This document shows positions 26,494 through 36,581 of a stretch of DNA of 64,000 nucleotides, in pieces. Source of the stretch: Desulfovibrionaceae bacterium (GTDB lineage Bacteria; Desulfobacterota; Desulfovibrionia; Desulfovibrionales; Desulfovibrionaceae). Each line of letters opens with the position of its first letter. Position 1 is the stretch's first letter. The DNA is taken from assembly GCA_031082225.1 (NCBI GenBank), contig JAVHLG010000009.1, positions 1 to 64,000 of the forward strand. The letters are read 5' to 3'. The notes under the pieces are model-generated. The model was not told where the DNA came from. It did no database searches and was given only the letters and a program-made list of their open reading frames with translations. A program made the translations under genes and the position numbers.

Positions 26494-27612
26494 CTACGGG
26501 GTGGGAGCCGCCGGGAAAACGCGGACCGGCCCGCCGCCGCGATAATAATAGACCTTTTCGGGACGGCCGGAGCCGTCCAGTTCCACCCGCACGGAGAAGC
26601 TCGGACGATTGGGGTTGCGCCAGGCCTCGGGCAGGGCCGGGCTCGTGCCCAGAAACCGCATGTCGGAAAAGATCAAGGTGCGGGGAGATGCGGATGCCGA
26701 AGGGGACGGGTCGCCGGGAGACGCGGCCTGCCCGGCCTGGGCCGCAGAAATGAGGCCACCGTCTGCGCCGGGAGCAGGCGGAATGGTCGCAGCGGGCGGG
26801 CCTGCGGCGACGCTGACGGCCAGAAACTCCGCGAACCAGTCGTAGGTGGCCAGAATCGACGCGTCCCGGCCCAGCCGCCGCAGTTTTTCGCGGTCAGCTT
26901 TTGCGCGCACGGCGATGTCCGGGCCGCCTGCGGGATCCCAGAGGCTGGCCCCACGCACCCGGTAGCTCTCACCGTCGTCCACCACCACCTTCCAGAAAAA
27001 GGGGCTTAGGCCGTCCGTGGTCACATGGGCCACGGCATGGGGCGGCCCCTCGGCCGCCAGACGCTTCTCCTGCCCCGCCACGACGATCTCCCGCAGGCCC
27101 AGGCTGGCCGCCGGATACAGGAACAGCCAGGCCAGGGCCAGGGCGGCCACGGCTTTGGCCCGGGTCTTCATGGCAAAGCCCAGGACCACGGCCACGAGCA
27201 TTACCCCGGTATAGAGGGGATCCACGATGAATACCGCCGGGAATCCGATGCGCGCGTCGGAGAAAGGCAGAAAGATCTGCGTGCCGTAGGTGGTGATGAC
27301 GTCCAGGAAGTCGTGCATGAGGATGCAGCCAAAGGCCAGGACGAAGACCCTGGCGAAGGACGTCTCCTTGAGCAGGGGCCGGAAGACGGCGGCCAGCAGG
27401 GCGGCCATGGCCGCGCCCCCCAGGATGGAATGGGTCAGGCCCCGGTGATGGCGCATGTAGGCCTCGGGGCCCAGATAGGTCACGAGGTTGTCGATGTCCG
27501 GGATCCAGGCGCAAAGCGCCGCGAACACGATGAGCCACCGGCTGCGCGGGAAGCGGCCGCGTACGGCCTGGCCGATCAGAATGCCGCTGGCCACGTGGGT
27601 GACGGGATCCAT
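26494..27612 (-). CDS. Inner-membrane metal-dependent hydrolase, YdjM/DUF457 type, with long C-terminal domain
   Basis: The start is the ATG at 27612 with AGGAGC upstream; 372 residues. The first 190 residues show the YdjM family pattern: MDPVTHVASGILIGQAV, WIPDIDNL, HHRGLTHSILG and LMHDFLDVITTYGTQ, with His/Asp residues that could bind metal, interleaved with about five membrane helices. The last 180 residues have an extracytoplasmic-looking domain with a Pro/Ala/Ser linker and a strand-rich end (VRVELDGSGRPEKVYYYRGGG). Relatives include proteins tied to the SOS response, but the reaction is unknown. It stands alone between the IS3 debris and a small coiled-coil gene. Confidence 0.8.
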   Translation of the reverse strand: MDPVTHVASGILIGQAVRGRFPRSRWLIVFAALCAWIPDIDNLVTYLGPEAYMRHHRGLTHSILGGAAMAALLAAVFRPLLKETSFARVFVLAFGCILMHDFLDVITTYGTQIFLPFSDARIGFPAVFIVDPLYTGVMLVAVVLGFAMKTRAKAVAALALAWLFLYPAASLGLREIVVAGQEKRLAAEGPPHAVAHVTTDGLSPFFWKVVVDDGESYRVRGASLWDPAGGPDIAVRAKADREKLRRLGRDASILATYDWFAEFLAVSVAAGPPAATIPPAPGADGGLISAAQAGQAASPGDPSPSASASPRTLIFSDMRFLGTSPALPEAWRNPNRPSFSVRVELDGSGRPEKVYYYRGGGPVRVFPAAPTP

Positions 27613-27825
27613 GGGGTGCTCCTGTTTCGTGGCTCCCCGCACCTCCCGATGGAGGCCGCCAGGAAAGATTCGGATGTCCGGGACGCGATTCGCCGTCCCC
27701 CGGTTGCAGGCCTCAGGCCCGGAGCCGGGCGGATCAACCTAACATTGGACACGCTGATCAAACGTCAAGGAAAAAACATGGCCCCGGGAAATCCCGGGGC
27801 CGGAAGAGACGGATCAGCGGATGGG

Positions 27826-28080
27826 CTATCCAAAAAATTTCAGCGCGGCAATGACCGCCACGGTAGCGGCCAGCAAGGCCCCCATGCGGACGGTGAGGTC
27901 GTTTTTCATCCGCAGCATTTCGGCCGTCAAGCGCAACTCGGCCTCGCGCAAATCCTGTTTGGTGGCGATATCGCGCCGGGAATCCTCCTCCTGCTTTTCC
28001 AGGATGCCGATAAGGACGCCGGCCGCTTCCTCGCCCAGCGCCTTTTCCAGCTTCTTGGTGTCGTCGAAAAGGAGTGTCAT
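27826..28080 (-). CDS. Small coiled-coil membrane protein, DUF1640-like
   Basis: The 84-residue protein has a charged coiled-coil stretch (KKLEKALGEEAAGVLIGILEKQ, ATKQDLREAELRLTAEMLRMKNDL) and a C-terminal hydrophobic helix (MGALLAATVAVIAALKFFG). The ATKxDLRE...L pattern is typical of DUF1640-like CCDC90-type bacterial proteins of unknown role. The ATG at 28080 lacks a strong ribosome-binding site. It is divergent from ettA. Confidence 0.65.
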   Translation of the reverse strand: MTLLFDDTKKLEKALGEEAAGVLIGILEKQEEDSRRDIATKQDLREAELRLTAEMLRMKNDLTVRMGALLAATVAVIAALKFFG

Positions 28081-28367
28081 AGGGCCATCTATGCGCAGGG
28101 GCGCGGGGAAGTCAAGGGGGCGGCATACCACGTCATCACCCTGCGAACCTGTACGTTGTATCCGAAAAATGGCTCCCCCTTGCGGTTCTGAAAGGCCGCA
28201 GTCATTCCTTACTCGATATCCGAAACCCGGGGGGCCACGCAAGCCGCCCTGCTCCACCCCCCTCCCCCGCCGGCACGGACTCGCCATTTGACAAGCCAGC
28301 CCCCGCCGGTACAATGTGCCCGCTCCCGCCCGACCGGCGGAAAATCCCCCGAAAAAGAGGTTCCCGC

Positions 28368-30056
28368 ATGGCCGTCACCGAGCCCAACAAGATCATTTAT
28401 TCCATGCTTCGGGTCAGCAAGTTCCACGACAAAAAACCCATTTTAAAAGACATCTCCCTGTCCTATTTCTACGGCGCGAAAATCGGCGTCCTGGGCTTAA
28501 ACGGCTCGGGCAAAAGCTCGCTTTTGAAAATCCTGGCCGGGGTGGACAAGGACTTCCAGGGTGAGACCCACGTCTCCCCCGGGTTCACCATCGGCTTCCT
28601 GGAGCAGGAACCCCTGGTCGATTCCTCCAAGACCGTGCGCCAGGTGGTGGAGGAAGGCGCGGCCGAGACCGTGGCCCTTTTGAAGGAATTCGAGGAGATC
28701 AACGCCGCCTTCGCCGAGCCCATGGACGACGAGGCCATGGACAAGCTCATCACCCGCCAGGGCGAGGTGCAGGAAAAGCTCGATGCCCTGGACGCCTGGG
28801 ACTTGGACAGCAAGCTGGACATGGCCATGGACGCCCTGCGCTGCCCGCCGCCGGACACCCCCGTGGCCCAGATATCGGGCGGCGAACGCCGCCGGGTGGC
28901 CCTGTGCCGCCTGCTTCTGCAGCAGCCGGACATCCTGCTTCTGGACGAACCCACCAACCACCTGGACGCCGAGTCCGTGGCCTGGATGGAGCACCATCTC
29001 CAGAGCTATCCCGGCACGGTCATCGCCGTGACCCACGACCGCTATTTCCTGGACAACGTGGCCGGCTGGATCCTGGAGCTGGACCGGGGCCGGGGCATCC
29101 CCTGGAAGGGCAACTATTCCTCGTGGCTGGAGCAGAAGGAAGCCCGCCTCAAGCACGAGGAAAAGGCCGAAAGCGAACGCCAGAAGACCCTGGCCCGGGA
29201 ACTGGAGTGGATCCGCATGTCCCCCAAGGGCCGCCATGCCAAGGGCAAGGCCCGCATCAACGCCTACGAGTCCCTTTTGGGCCAGGAAGGCGAAAAACGC
29301 TCCAAGGATCTGGAGATCTACATCCCGCCCGGACCGCGCCTGGGCAAGAACGTCATCGAGGCCACGGGCGTGGCCAAGGCCTACGAGGACGTGCTTCTGG
29401 TGGAGGACATGACCTTTACCGTGCCGCGCGGGGCCATCGTGGGCATCATCGGCCCCAACGGCGCAGGCAAGACCACCCTTTTTAAGATGATCACCGGCGA
29501 GGTCGCCCCGGACGCCGGGGAGTTTGCGGTGGGCGAGAGCGTGAAGCTGGCCCACGTGGACCAGAACCGGGCGGCGCTTGATCCGGCCAAGACCGTGTTC
29601 GAGGCGGTCAGCGAGGGCTACGACACCATCCGGCTGGGCAACCGGGACGTGAATTCCCGGGCCTATCTGGCCCGGTTCAACTTCACCGGCCAGGACCAGC
29701 AGAAAAAGGTCGAACTGCTCTCGGGCGGCGAAAAAAACCGGCTCAACCTAGCCCTTCTGCTCAAGTCCGGGGCCAACGTGCTGCTCCTTGACGAGCCCAC
29801 CAACGACCTGGACGTGAACACCCTGCGGGCCCTGGAAGACGCCCTGGAGAGCTTCGCCGGATCGGCCATGGTCATCAGCCACGACCGCTGGTTTCTGGAC
29901 CGCATCGCCACCCACATCCTGGCCTTTGAGGGCGACAGCAAGGTGGTGTTTTTCGAGGGCGACTATTCGGAATATGCCGCGGATCGCAAGGCCCGGCTGG
30001 GCTCCGACGCCGACGTGCCCCACCGCATCAAGTACCGCAAATTCGCCCGGGCCTAG
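28368..30056 (+). CDS. ettA: Energy-dependent translational throttle protein EttA (ABC-F ATPase)
   Basis: This soluble ABC-F protein binds the ribosomal E site and couples translation to the ATP/ADP ratio. The 562 residues (E. coli EttA 555) contain two ATPase domains: Walker A GLNGSGKSS with signature ISGGERRRVAL, and GPNGAGKTT with LSGGEKNRLNL, both followed by LLLDEPTN. The EttA-type arm and linker (EEINAAFAEPMDDEAMDKLI; LEWIRMSPKGRHAKGKARI) lie between. The start at 28368 has AAAGAGG upstream. Confidence 0.94.
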   Translation: MAVTEPNKIIYSMLRVSKFHDKKPILKDISLSYFYGAKIGVLGLNGSGKSSLLKILAGVDKDFQGETHVSPGFTIGFLEQEPLVDSSKTVRQVVEEGAAETVALLKEFEEINAAFAEPMDDEAMDKLITRQGEVQEKLDALDAWDLDSKLDMAMDALRCPPPDTPVAQISGGERRRVALCRLLLQQPDILLLDEPTNHLDAESVAWMEHHLQSYPGTVIAVTHDRYFLDNVAGWILELDRGRGIPWKGNYSSWLEQKEARLKHEEKAESERQKTLARELEWIRMSPKGRHAKGKARINAYESLLGQEGEKRSKDLEIYIPPGPRLGKNVIEATGVAKAYEDVLLVEDMTFTVPRGAIVGIIGPNGAGKTTLFKMITGEVAPDAGEFAVGESVKLAHVDQNRAALDPAKTVFEAVSEGYDTIRLGNRDVNSRAYLARFNFTGQDQQKKVELLSGGEKNRLNLALLLKSGANVLLLDEPTNDLDVNTLRALEDALESFAGSAMVISHDRWFLDRIATHILAFEGDSKVVFFEGDYSEYAADRKARLGSDADVPHRIKYRKFARA

Positions 30057-30082
30057 GCGGTCCGCCCGGCCCCACGCTCCGT

Positions 30083-30126
30083 AAAGGCCGTGGAAGACCC
30101 GCCGTCCGGGGTTTTCCACGGCCTTT
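30083..30126 (+). terminator. Hairpin terminator after ettA
   Basis: A perfect 13-bp stem, AAAGGCCGTGGAA (30083-30095) with TTCCACGGCCTTT (30114-30126). Confidence 0.7.
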
Positions 30127-30424
30127 GCCGTGCGCCGGAAGGCGCTGGCCTGTCCATGCCGACGACGAGAACCGGGATATTGACTTTCTCACATCATGAA
30201 ATCATCCGGCAAACGGACGGTCCCCGGCCCGAGGGCCGCCGCCGGACGCCGCTGCGCAACGCGGCCCTGAAAAAAGTCGGCGCATCCGGACAATCCGCGG
30301 CAAACCCGGCGGCAGGCCGCCAGGGGAAGCGCCGCCATCGGGGTCGGCCCCATCCCGACGGAAAGGATGACCGCCCCGGCAGCCGTTCGACGTCCCATGG
30401 TCCGCTTTTTGCTGAATCGGCGGC
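30127..30424. other. Leader of the flagellar block
   Basis: 298 bp upstream of fliR with no convincing gene. TTGACT occurs near 30179 but no matching -10 box is clear, and no sigma-54 or sigma-28 box is seen. Confidence 0.5.
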
Positions 30425-31204
30425 ATGGAGCTTTTCAATTTCGACCCCGCCACCATCTTCAGCTTTTTCCTGACGCTTGTCCGCATCAGCCTCATCCTCT
30501 TTCTTTTGCCCGTGTTCGGCGGCTCCATCCTCCCCAGGGCCATCAAAGGGGCCCTGTGCATCCTCCTGAGCCTGGCCATCTGGCCCAAGCTGTCCTTTCC
30601 AGGGGCCCTGTTGCCCGCCAACCCCTGGATGATCGCCCTCATGCTCGTCGGGGAGGTCATCATGGGGCTTTTGCTGGACGTGGTGGTGCGCTTTCTCTTC
30701 GCAGCGGTCCAGACCGCAGGGCATTACATCGGTTTCTCCATGGGTTTCGCCATGATGAACGTCATCGACCCCATGACCGGAACCCAGGAACCCATCACCG
30801 GGCACGTGCTCTACCAGACCACCATGCTCATCTTCCTGACGCTCAACGGCCACCTGTTCCTGCTCCAGGCCCTGGGCGACAGTTTCCGCCTCATCCCTCC
30901 GGGAGGCCTTCTCATCAACCCGGCACTGGGGGAACACCTGCTGGTTTTCGCCTCACACATCTTCACCCTGGCGCTGAAAATCGCCGCACCGGTCATCGGT
31001 TCGCTCTTTCTGGTGGATCTGGCCCTGGCGCTGGTCTCCAGGGCCGCCCCCCAGATGAACGTCCTGTTCATCGGATTTCCTTTGAAGATCGGGGTCGGAT
31101 TCCTGTTCATGATCCTGATCTTCACCACCCTGGCCAGGTATGTCGGAGACTACATCCTGGAGATGGGCGTCATGTACGAGGCCATCCTCAAGAGTTCCGG
31201 ATAA
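30425..31204 (+). CDS. fliR: Flagellar export apparatus membrane protein FliR
   Basis: FliR forms the export gate with FliP, FliQ and FlhA/B in the inner membrane. The 259 residues begin MELFNFDPATIFSFFLTLVR with about six hydrophobic helices, and LFLLPVFGGSILP and GFSMGFAMMNVIDP are typical FliR segments. FliP and FliQ are not next to it here. It is followed after 35 bp by flhB. Confidence 0.94.
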   Translation: MELFNFDPATIFSFFLTLVRISLILFLLPVFGGSILPRAIKGALCILLSLAIWPKLSFPGALLPANPWMIALMLVGEVIMGLLLDVVVRFLFAAVQTAGHYIGFSMGFAMMNVIDPMTGTQEPITGHVLYQTTMLIFLTLNGHLFLLQALGDSFRLIPPGGLLINPALGEHLLVFASHIFTLALKIAAPVIGSLFLVDLALALVSRAAPQMNVLFIGFPLKIGVGFLFMILIFTTLARYVGDYILEMGVMYEAILKSSG

Positions 31205-31239
31205 GCTACGAATAACAGAGATTTTCACAGAGCGACGCC

Positions 31240-32313
31240 ATGGGCAAGCAACAAGATCCAAGTAAAACAGAAAACGCGACTCGAAAACGCGTCGGGAAGG
31301 CCCGTGAAAAAGGTTCTGTCGCCAAGAGCCAGGAACTTCCAAAGGTTATCATCCTCATTGTTGGGCTCCTCATTTTGAACATCACCATCGGAAATCTGGA
31401 AAAGGAGATGCGAGAGGTCTACATATGGGCCTTTAAAACCGGATTCACCACGACCATCACCCAAAGCGGCGTCTACGAGATCATGATCATGCTTTCCAAA
31501 AAGCTGGCCATCATGCTTCTGCCCATCATGTTCTGCCTCGCCACGGCCGCCTACGTCACCCAACGCATCCAGGTCGGCAAGGTATGGTATTCCCGCCTGT
31601 TCAACCCGGACTTCGGGCCTCTTTTCAACCCCATGGGCGGATTGAAACGGCTTTTTATCAGCTCGGAAACCCTCTTCCGGCTGGGCAAGCAGGCCGCCCA
31701 GGCCGCAGCCATCGCCGTGGCCCCGTATATGGTGCTCAAGCACGAGTTCGCCAACTTCCTGCCCCTGTTCTATCAGACCCCCATCGGGTTCATGTCCTAC
31801 ATCCTGAGCACCGGCATGACCATGGTGCTCTATGCCCTGGTGCCCATGATCCTCGTCTCCATCGCCGACATCTGGTTTTCACGTTGGAGTTACGCCGAGA
31901 ATCTCAAGATGACCAAGGACGAGGTCAAGGACGAACGCAAGCAGGCCGAAGGCGATCCCCGCATCAAGGCCAAGCAGCGCCAGAAAATGATGGAGGTGAT
32001 GAAACAGCGCATGCTGGCCGAGGTGCCCAAGGCCGACGTGGTGATCACCAACCCCACCCACATCGCCTGCGCCCTGCGCTACGACCCCATGGTCTCCCCG
32101 GCCCCGCTCCTGGTGGCCAAGGGACTCGACCACCTCGCCGAAAAAATCAAGGAAATCGCACGGGAACATCACATTCCCATCCGGGAGAACAAGCCCCTGG
32201 CACGGGCCTTGTATAAATCCGTGGAAGTCGGGCAGACCATCCCCCTGGAACTCTACCAGGCCGTGGCCACCATCCTGGCCCAGCTCGACAAGTTCCGGCG
32301 CAACCGCCGCTAA
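31240..32313 (+). CDS. flhB: Flagellar export switch protein FlhB
   Basis: FlhB controls the switch from rod/hook to filament export by self-cleavage. The 357 residues have four membrane helices in the first 210, a charged linker (KMTKDEVKDERKQAEGDP) and the autocleavage motif NPTH in VVITNPTHIACALRYD. The N-terminal tail (SKTENATRKRVGKAREKG) is the usual basic segment. Confidence 0.95.
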   Translation: MGKQQDPSKTENATRKRVGKAREKGSVAKSQELPKVIILIVGLLILNITIGNLEKEMREVYIWAFKTGFTTTITQSGVYEIMIMLSKKLAIMLLPIMFCLATAAYVTQRIQVGKVWYSRLFNPDFGPLFNPMGGLKRLFISSETLFRLGKQAAQAAAIAVAPYMVLKHEFANFLPLFYQTPIGFMSYILSTGMTMVLYALVPMILVSIADIWFSRWSYAENLKMTKDEVKDERKQAEGDPRIKAKQRQKMMEVMKQRMLAEVPKADVVITNPTHIACALRYDPMVSPAPLLVAKGLDHLAEKIKEIAREHHIPIRENKPLARALYKSVEVGQTIPLELYQAVATILAQLDKFRRNRR

Positions 32314-32349
32314 CCGAAGAACAGGCAAACCGCCGCAGGTGTCAAAAAC

Positions 32350-34455
32350 ATGGCCAAGGCGCTGACATCGGTCAAATTCGACTACGAAAAGTTCACCAAG
32401 CAGGGCGACCTCCTCCTGGCCGGCGGCGTGGTGATCATTTTGTTCGTCATGCTGGTTCCCGTCCCGCCGCTGTTCATCGACCTCATGCTCACCCTGTCCA
32501 TCTCCGTGAGCCTGGTGGTCCTGGTCACCACCATGTTTATGACCTCGCCCCTGGAATTCTCCATCTATCCGTCCCTGCTCCTGGTGACCACCCTGCTTCG
32601 GCTGTCCATGAACGTGGCCTCCACCCGCCTGATCCTTCTGCACGGCGACGAGGGCACCAGCGCCGCGGGCAAGGTCATCGAGGCCTTCGGACAGTTCGTG
32701 GTCGGTGGCAACTATTTCGTCGGCATCGTCATCTTCCTGATCCTGTTCGCCCTAAACAAAAAGGTCATCGTCCAGGGCACCACCCGCATCGCCGAGGTGG
32801 CCGCCAGGTTCACCCTGGACGCCATGCCGGGCAAGCAGATGGCCATCGAGGCGGACCTCAACTCCGGGCTTATCGACGAGGCCGAGGCCACCAGCCGCCG
32901 CGACGCCATCCGCAAGGAGGCGGACTTCTACGGGGCCATGGACGGCGCAGGCAAGTTCGTCCAGGGAGACGTCTCGGCCACCATCATCATCACCGCCATC
33001 AACATCCTCGGCGGGTTCTGCATCGGCGTCTTCCAAAAGGGCATGGACTGGAGCGACGCGGCCCAGACCTACACCATCCTGACCATCGGCGACGGTCTGG
33101 TCTCCATCATTCCGTCCATCATCATCTCCACCTCCGCCGGCCTCATCGTCAGCCGGGCCGCCTCCGAGGCCAAGATGGGCGAGGAATTCATCGCCCAGCT
33201 GACCTACCATCCCCGGGCCCTGCGCCTCGTCTGCGGCATCCTGTTGATCTTCGCCATCGTTCCGGGCATGCCCACCCTGCCCTTTCTGGCCCTGTCGGGC
33301 CTGATCTACGGCGTCTCCGTGGCCAGCGCCAAGCAGCGCGAACTCCTCGGCGGCGACTCCGCCAAGGGCAAGGACAAGTCCAGAAAGTCGGAACTGGAGA
33401 CCCCCGAGGAGGTCCAGGCCCTGCTGCCCCTCGACCTTCTGGAACTCGAGGTCGGCTATGGCCTGATCCCCCTGGTGGACGAGGAGCAAAGCGGCAACCT
33501 GTTGGCCCGCATCCGCTCCATCCGCCGCCAGTTCGCCCTGGACATGGGCCTGGTCATTCCCTCCCTGCACCTGCGCGACAACCTCCAGCTCAAGCCCGGA
33601 CAGTACACCGTGCTTATCAAGGGCAACGAGGTGGCCACGGCCGAGATCCTCATCGACCACTACCTGGCCATGGATCCGGGCGACGCCAAGCATCGCATCG
33701 GCGGCGTGGAGACCCGCGAACCGGCCTTCAACCTCCCGGCCCTGTGGATTCCCGAGGCCCAGAAGGAAGAGGCCATGCTGGCGGGCTATACCGTGGTCGA
33801 TCCGGCCACGGTCATCGCCACCCACTTAACCGAGGTCTTCCGCCGCCACCTGCACGAATTCCTGGGACGCCAGGAGACCCAGAACCTCCTGGACAACCTG
33901 GGCAAGCGCGCCCCCAAGGCCGTGGAGGATCTGGTGCCAGGGGTGCTCGGGCTCGGATCGGTGCAGAAGGTGCTGCAAAACCTGGTCAAGGAAAACGTCT
34001 CCGTCCGGGATCTTCTGACCATCGTGGAGACCCTCTCGGATTACGGCCAGGCCATCAAGGATCCCGACCAGCTCACGGAATACGTGCGGTCCCGCATGGG
34101 GCGCACCATCGTCAAGCCCTACCTGTCCCCCGGAGGCGCCCTGCCCATCTTCAACCTCTCTCCCAAGGTGGAGGGAAGCATTCAGGAAAGCCTGCGCAAG
34201 ACCGACCACGGCACCTACCTGGCCATGGAGCCGATGACGGCGCAAAAGATCATCCAGGCCATCAAAAACGCCATGGACAAGGCCCTGTCCGTGGAAGGGC
34301 AGCCGGTGCTTTTGACCTCGCCCGTCTCCAGGCCGCACCTGGCCCAGCTTCTCATGCGGTTCGTGCCCACCCTCCCGGTGATCTCCCAGGCCGAGATTCC
34401 CGGCGAGATCAAGCTCCAATCCCTTGCCACCATAGGAATCAACAATGCGGGTTAG
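32350..34455 (+). CDS. flhA: Flagellar export protein FlhA
   Basis: FlhA is the large export-gate subunit that docks substrates and chaperones. The 701 residues contain about eight N-terminal membrane segments, the conserved cytoplasmic FHIPEP-family loop (LDAMPGKQMAIEADLNSGLI, ARRDAIRKEADFYGAMDGA-like sequence here SRRDAIRKEADFYGA) and the C-terminal cytoplasmic domain. The stop overlaps the flhF start by 11 nt. Confidence 0.96.
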   Translation: MAKALTSVKFDYEKFTKQGDLLLAGGVVIILFVMLVPVPPLFIDLMLTLSISVSLVVLVTTMFMTSPLEFSIYPSLLLVTTLLRLSMNVASTRLILLHGDEGTSAAGKVIEAFGQFVVGGNYFVGIVIFLILFALNKKVIVQGTTRIAEVAARFTLDAMPGKQMAIEADLNSGLIDEAEATSRRDAIRKEADFYGAMDGAGKFVQGDVSATIIITAINILGGFCIGVFQKGMDWSDAAQTYTILTIGDGLVSIIPSIIISTSAGLIVSRAASEAKMGEEFIAQLTYHPRALRLVCGILLIFAIVPGMPTLPFLALSGLIYGVSVASAKQRELLGGDSAKGKDKSRKSELETPEEVQALLPLDLLELEVGYGLIPLVDEEQSGNLLARIRSIRRQFALDMGLVIPSLHLRDNLQLKPGQYTVLIKGNEVATAEILIDHYLAMDPGDAKHRIGGVETREPAFNLPALWIPEAQKEEAMLAGYTVVDPATVIATHLTEVFRRHLHEFLGRQETQNLLDNLGKRAPKAVEDLVPGVLGLGSVQKVLQNLVKENVSVRDLLTIVETLSDYGQAIKDPDQLTEYVRSRMGRTIVKPYLSPGGALPIFNLSPKVEGSIQESLRKTDHGTYLAMEPMTAQKIIQAIKNAMDKALSVEGQPVLLTSPVSRPHLAQLLMRFVPTLPVISQAEIPGEIKLQSLATIGINNAG

Positions 34456-35653
34456 AACCTTTCGCGACAAGAACATGGCGCGGATCCTGGCCAGGATCAA
34501 AAGCGAAATGGGCCCCGACGCGGTCATCCTGAGCACTCAGACCGTACGGGAGAACGGACAGTGCCTGTGCGAGATCATGGCCGCCGTGGACGCGGACGAG
34601 GAATTCCCGAACGCAGCGGCCCGGGACAAGGTGGTGGCCATCCCGGCATCGTCCGCCGCAAGGCGTCGCCAGGAGAGCCGTCCCGGCCCCGTGCCCCCCC
34701 TCACGGAGCAGCCCCTCGACGACCCCCTTCCCGCCGCCTCCGGCGAAGACTGGCGCAGGGAATGGGACGAGATCCGCGACCACATGCTGGCCCTGCTCAA
34801 GCCAGGTCTGAACTTTGACAGGCTTGCGCCCAGACAGCGTCTGGCCCTGCAATACCTGGAACGTGAGGGAGTCGAGGACGCCGTTTTATTGACGCTGTTC
34901 CGATCCCTGGTTGACCGGGGGGAACGCACCGTGCTGCCCGCGCTGTCGCGCCTGGTCGGGTTCAAGCCCCTGCCCTCGGCCCAGTGGGCGCAACGCGTCC
35001 ATGTCCTGGCCGGTCCCTCGGGCGCGGGCAAGACCACGGCCGTGCTGCGCCTGGCCCTGGCCAAAAAACGCCAGAACCCGAACGACCCGGTGACCGTGGC
35101 CGCCCTGTGGGACGGTTCGGCGGGCATGTCCAGGCTCAAGCGCTATGCCGAACTCTCGGGCCTCGCCTTCCGCAGCGTGGCAAGCCCGGAAGACTTCCGC
35201 AGCCTCTGGGAGAGCCTCGGGAAAAAGGGCTGGGCCTTTGCGGAGATGCCCTGCCTGCGCGGCGAGGAAACCATGGAACACCGGCTGCGGACCCTGGGCA
35301 TGGCCGGACGCCCCGAAGTCGCCGTGCATCTGGTGGCGAGCCCCACCTGCTCCACCGCCCAGCTTCGGGCCTTCGCGGCCCGCTACAAGGCCGGGGCGCC
35401 GGGCAGTATTGTCTGGACGAAGCTTGATGAAGCCTGTAATTTCGGGACTCTGATCAATGTGGCGCATGCCGTGGGCCTGCCGATCTCGGCCCTTTCCCAC
35501 GGCCCCGAACTGACCCGGAACATGCGCCCGGCCGACGCCACCGATGTGTGGAAGCTCATCTTCAAGCACCAGCTTCCCGGCGTGACCCTTGAAGAACCCA
35601 AACCCGGACGGGACACGGAACAGGCCGCCACGACGGCGAAAAGCGCGGCCTGA
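34445..35653 (+). CDS. flhF: SRP-like GTPase FlhF
   Basis: FlhF places the flagellum at the cell pole together with FlhG. The 402 residues start MRVRTFRDKNMARILARIKSEMGPDAVILST, typical of FlhF. A variable basic middle is followed by the NG GTPase domain with P-loop GPSGAGKTT near residue 193 and the segment IVWTKLDEACNFG. The gene overlaps flhA by 11 nt and is followed by flhG, the usual order in polar flagellates. Confidence 0.93.
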   Translation: MRVRTFRDKNMARILARIKSEMGPDAVILSTQTVRENGQCLCEIMAAVDADEEFPNAAARDKVVAIPASSAARRRQESRPGPVPPLTEQPLDDPLPAASGEDWRREWDEIRDHMLALLKPGLNFDRLAPRQRLALQYLEREGVEDAVLLTLFRSLVDRGERTVLPALSRLVGFKPLPSAQWAQRVHVLAGPSGAGKTTAVLRLALAKKRQNPNDPVTVAALWDGSAGMSRLKRYAELSGLAFRSVASPEDFRSLWESLGKKGWAFAEMPCLRGEETMEHRLRTLGMAGRPEVAVHLVASPTCSTAQLRAFAARYKAGAPGSIVWTKLDEACNFGTLINVAHAVGLPISALSHGPELTRNMRPADATDVWKLIFKHQLPGVTLEEPKPGRDTEQAATTAKSAA

Positions 35654-35747
35654 CACGCGCGCTGTCCGGACAGCCCGGACAAAACGCCCTTACGGAACAC
35701 AGAATCGTCGTATCTTTCAGATCGCGGCGCGGCGTGGAGCATATGCA

Positions 35748-36581
35748 GTGACGGCGCACTCGGAACTTCCCCTGGTCTTCTCGGTCACCTCCGGCAAGGG
35801 CGGCGTGGGCAAGACCAACATCTCGGTCAACCTGGCCTGCTGCTTAAGCCGCATGGGCAAGCGCACGGTCATTTTAGACGCGGATCTGGGACTGGCCAAC
35901 GTGGACGTGCTGCTTGGCCTGACCCCCAAGCTCAACCTGTTCCATCTCTTCCACGAAGGGGTGACCCTCAAGCGCGTGCTGTGCCAGACCCCCTACGGAT
36001 TCGCCATCCTGCCCGCCTCCTCGGGCGTGGGCGAGATGCTGACCCTGTCCACGGGCCAGAAGCTGGAGCTTTTGGAGGCCATGGACTATCTCGAGAACCG
36101 CATCGACTATCTTATCGTGGACACAGGGGCGGGGATCAGCGACAATGTCATTTATTTCAACCTGGCGGCCCGGGAACGGCTTTTGGTTCTGACCACGGAA
36201 CCCACGTCCCTGACCGACGCCTACGCCCTGATCAAGGTCATGCACATCAACCACGCCGTCAACCGGTTCCGGGTTCTGGTGAACATGGCCCCAAGCGCCA
36301 AGGCGGCCATGCTGGTGTATGAAAAGCTGTACCAGGCCTGCGACCGGTTTTTAAGCGGCATATCCCTGGATTTCACCGGATTCGTCTCCCTCGATCCGGC
36401 GGTCAAGGCGGCCGTCATCAGGCAGAAGCCCTTTTGCGTCGATGCCCCGGATGCCCCGGCCAGCAGGCAGATGGAGGACATCGCGCGGACCATAACCACC
36501 TGGGATATCCCGGCAACCCTCGATGGAAACATCAAATTCTTCTGGAAAAAGCTCCTCTTCCAGGAACAGCCCCTGGCTTAG
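35748..36581 (+). CDS. flhG: MinD-like ATPase FlhG (FleN), flagellar number regulator
   Basis: FlhG limits the number of polar flagella. The start is placed at GTG 35748, with GGAG 8 nt upstream, giving 277 residues that open VTAHSELPLVFSVTSGKGGVGKT; longer in-frame sequence would run back into flhF. The deviant Walker A SGKGGVGKT, LDADLGLANVDVLLGL, and VDTGAGISDNVIYF are diagnostic. Its 3' end overlaps fliA by 59 nt. Confidence 0.92.
   Translation: MTAHSELPLVFSVTSGKGGVGKTNISVNLACCLSRMGKRTVILDADLGLANVDVLLGLTPKLNLFHLFHEGVTLKRVLCQTPYGFAILPASSGVGEMLTLSTGQKLELLEAMDYLENRIDYLIVDTGAGISDNVIYFNLAARERLLVLTTEPTSLTDAYALIKVMHINHAVNRFRVLVNMAPSAKAAMLVYEKLYQACDRFLSGISLDFTGFVSLDPAVKAAVIRQKPFCVDAPDAPASRQMEDIARTITTWDIPATLDGNIKFFWKKLLFQEQPLA

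Noticed and set aside
30127-30424. Sigma-54 promoter for the flagellar block
   Set aside because: No GG-N10-GC pair with good context was found upstream of fliR.
34445-35653. Signal recognition particle proteins Ffh/FtsY at flhF
   Set aside because: The N-terminal FlhF-type domain and location after flhA identify it as FlhF.
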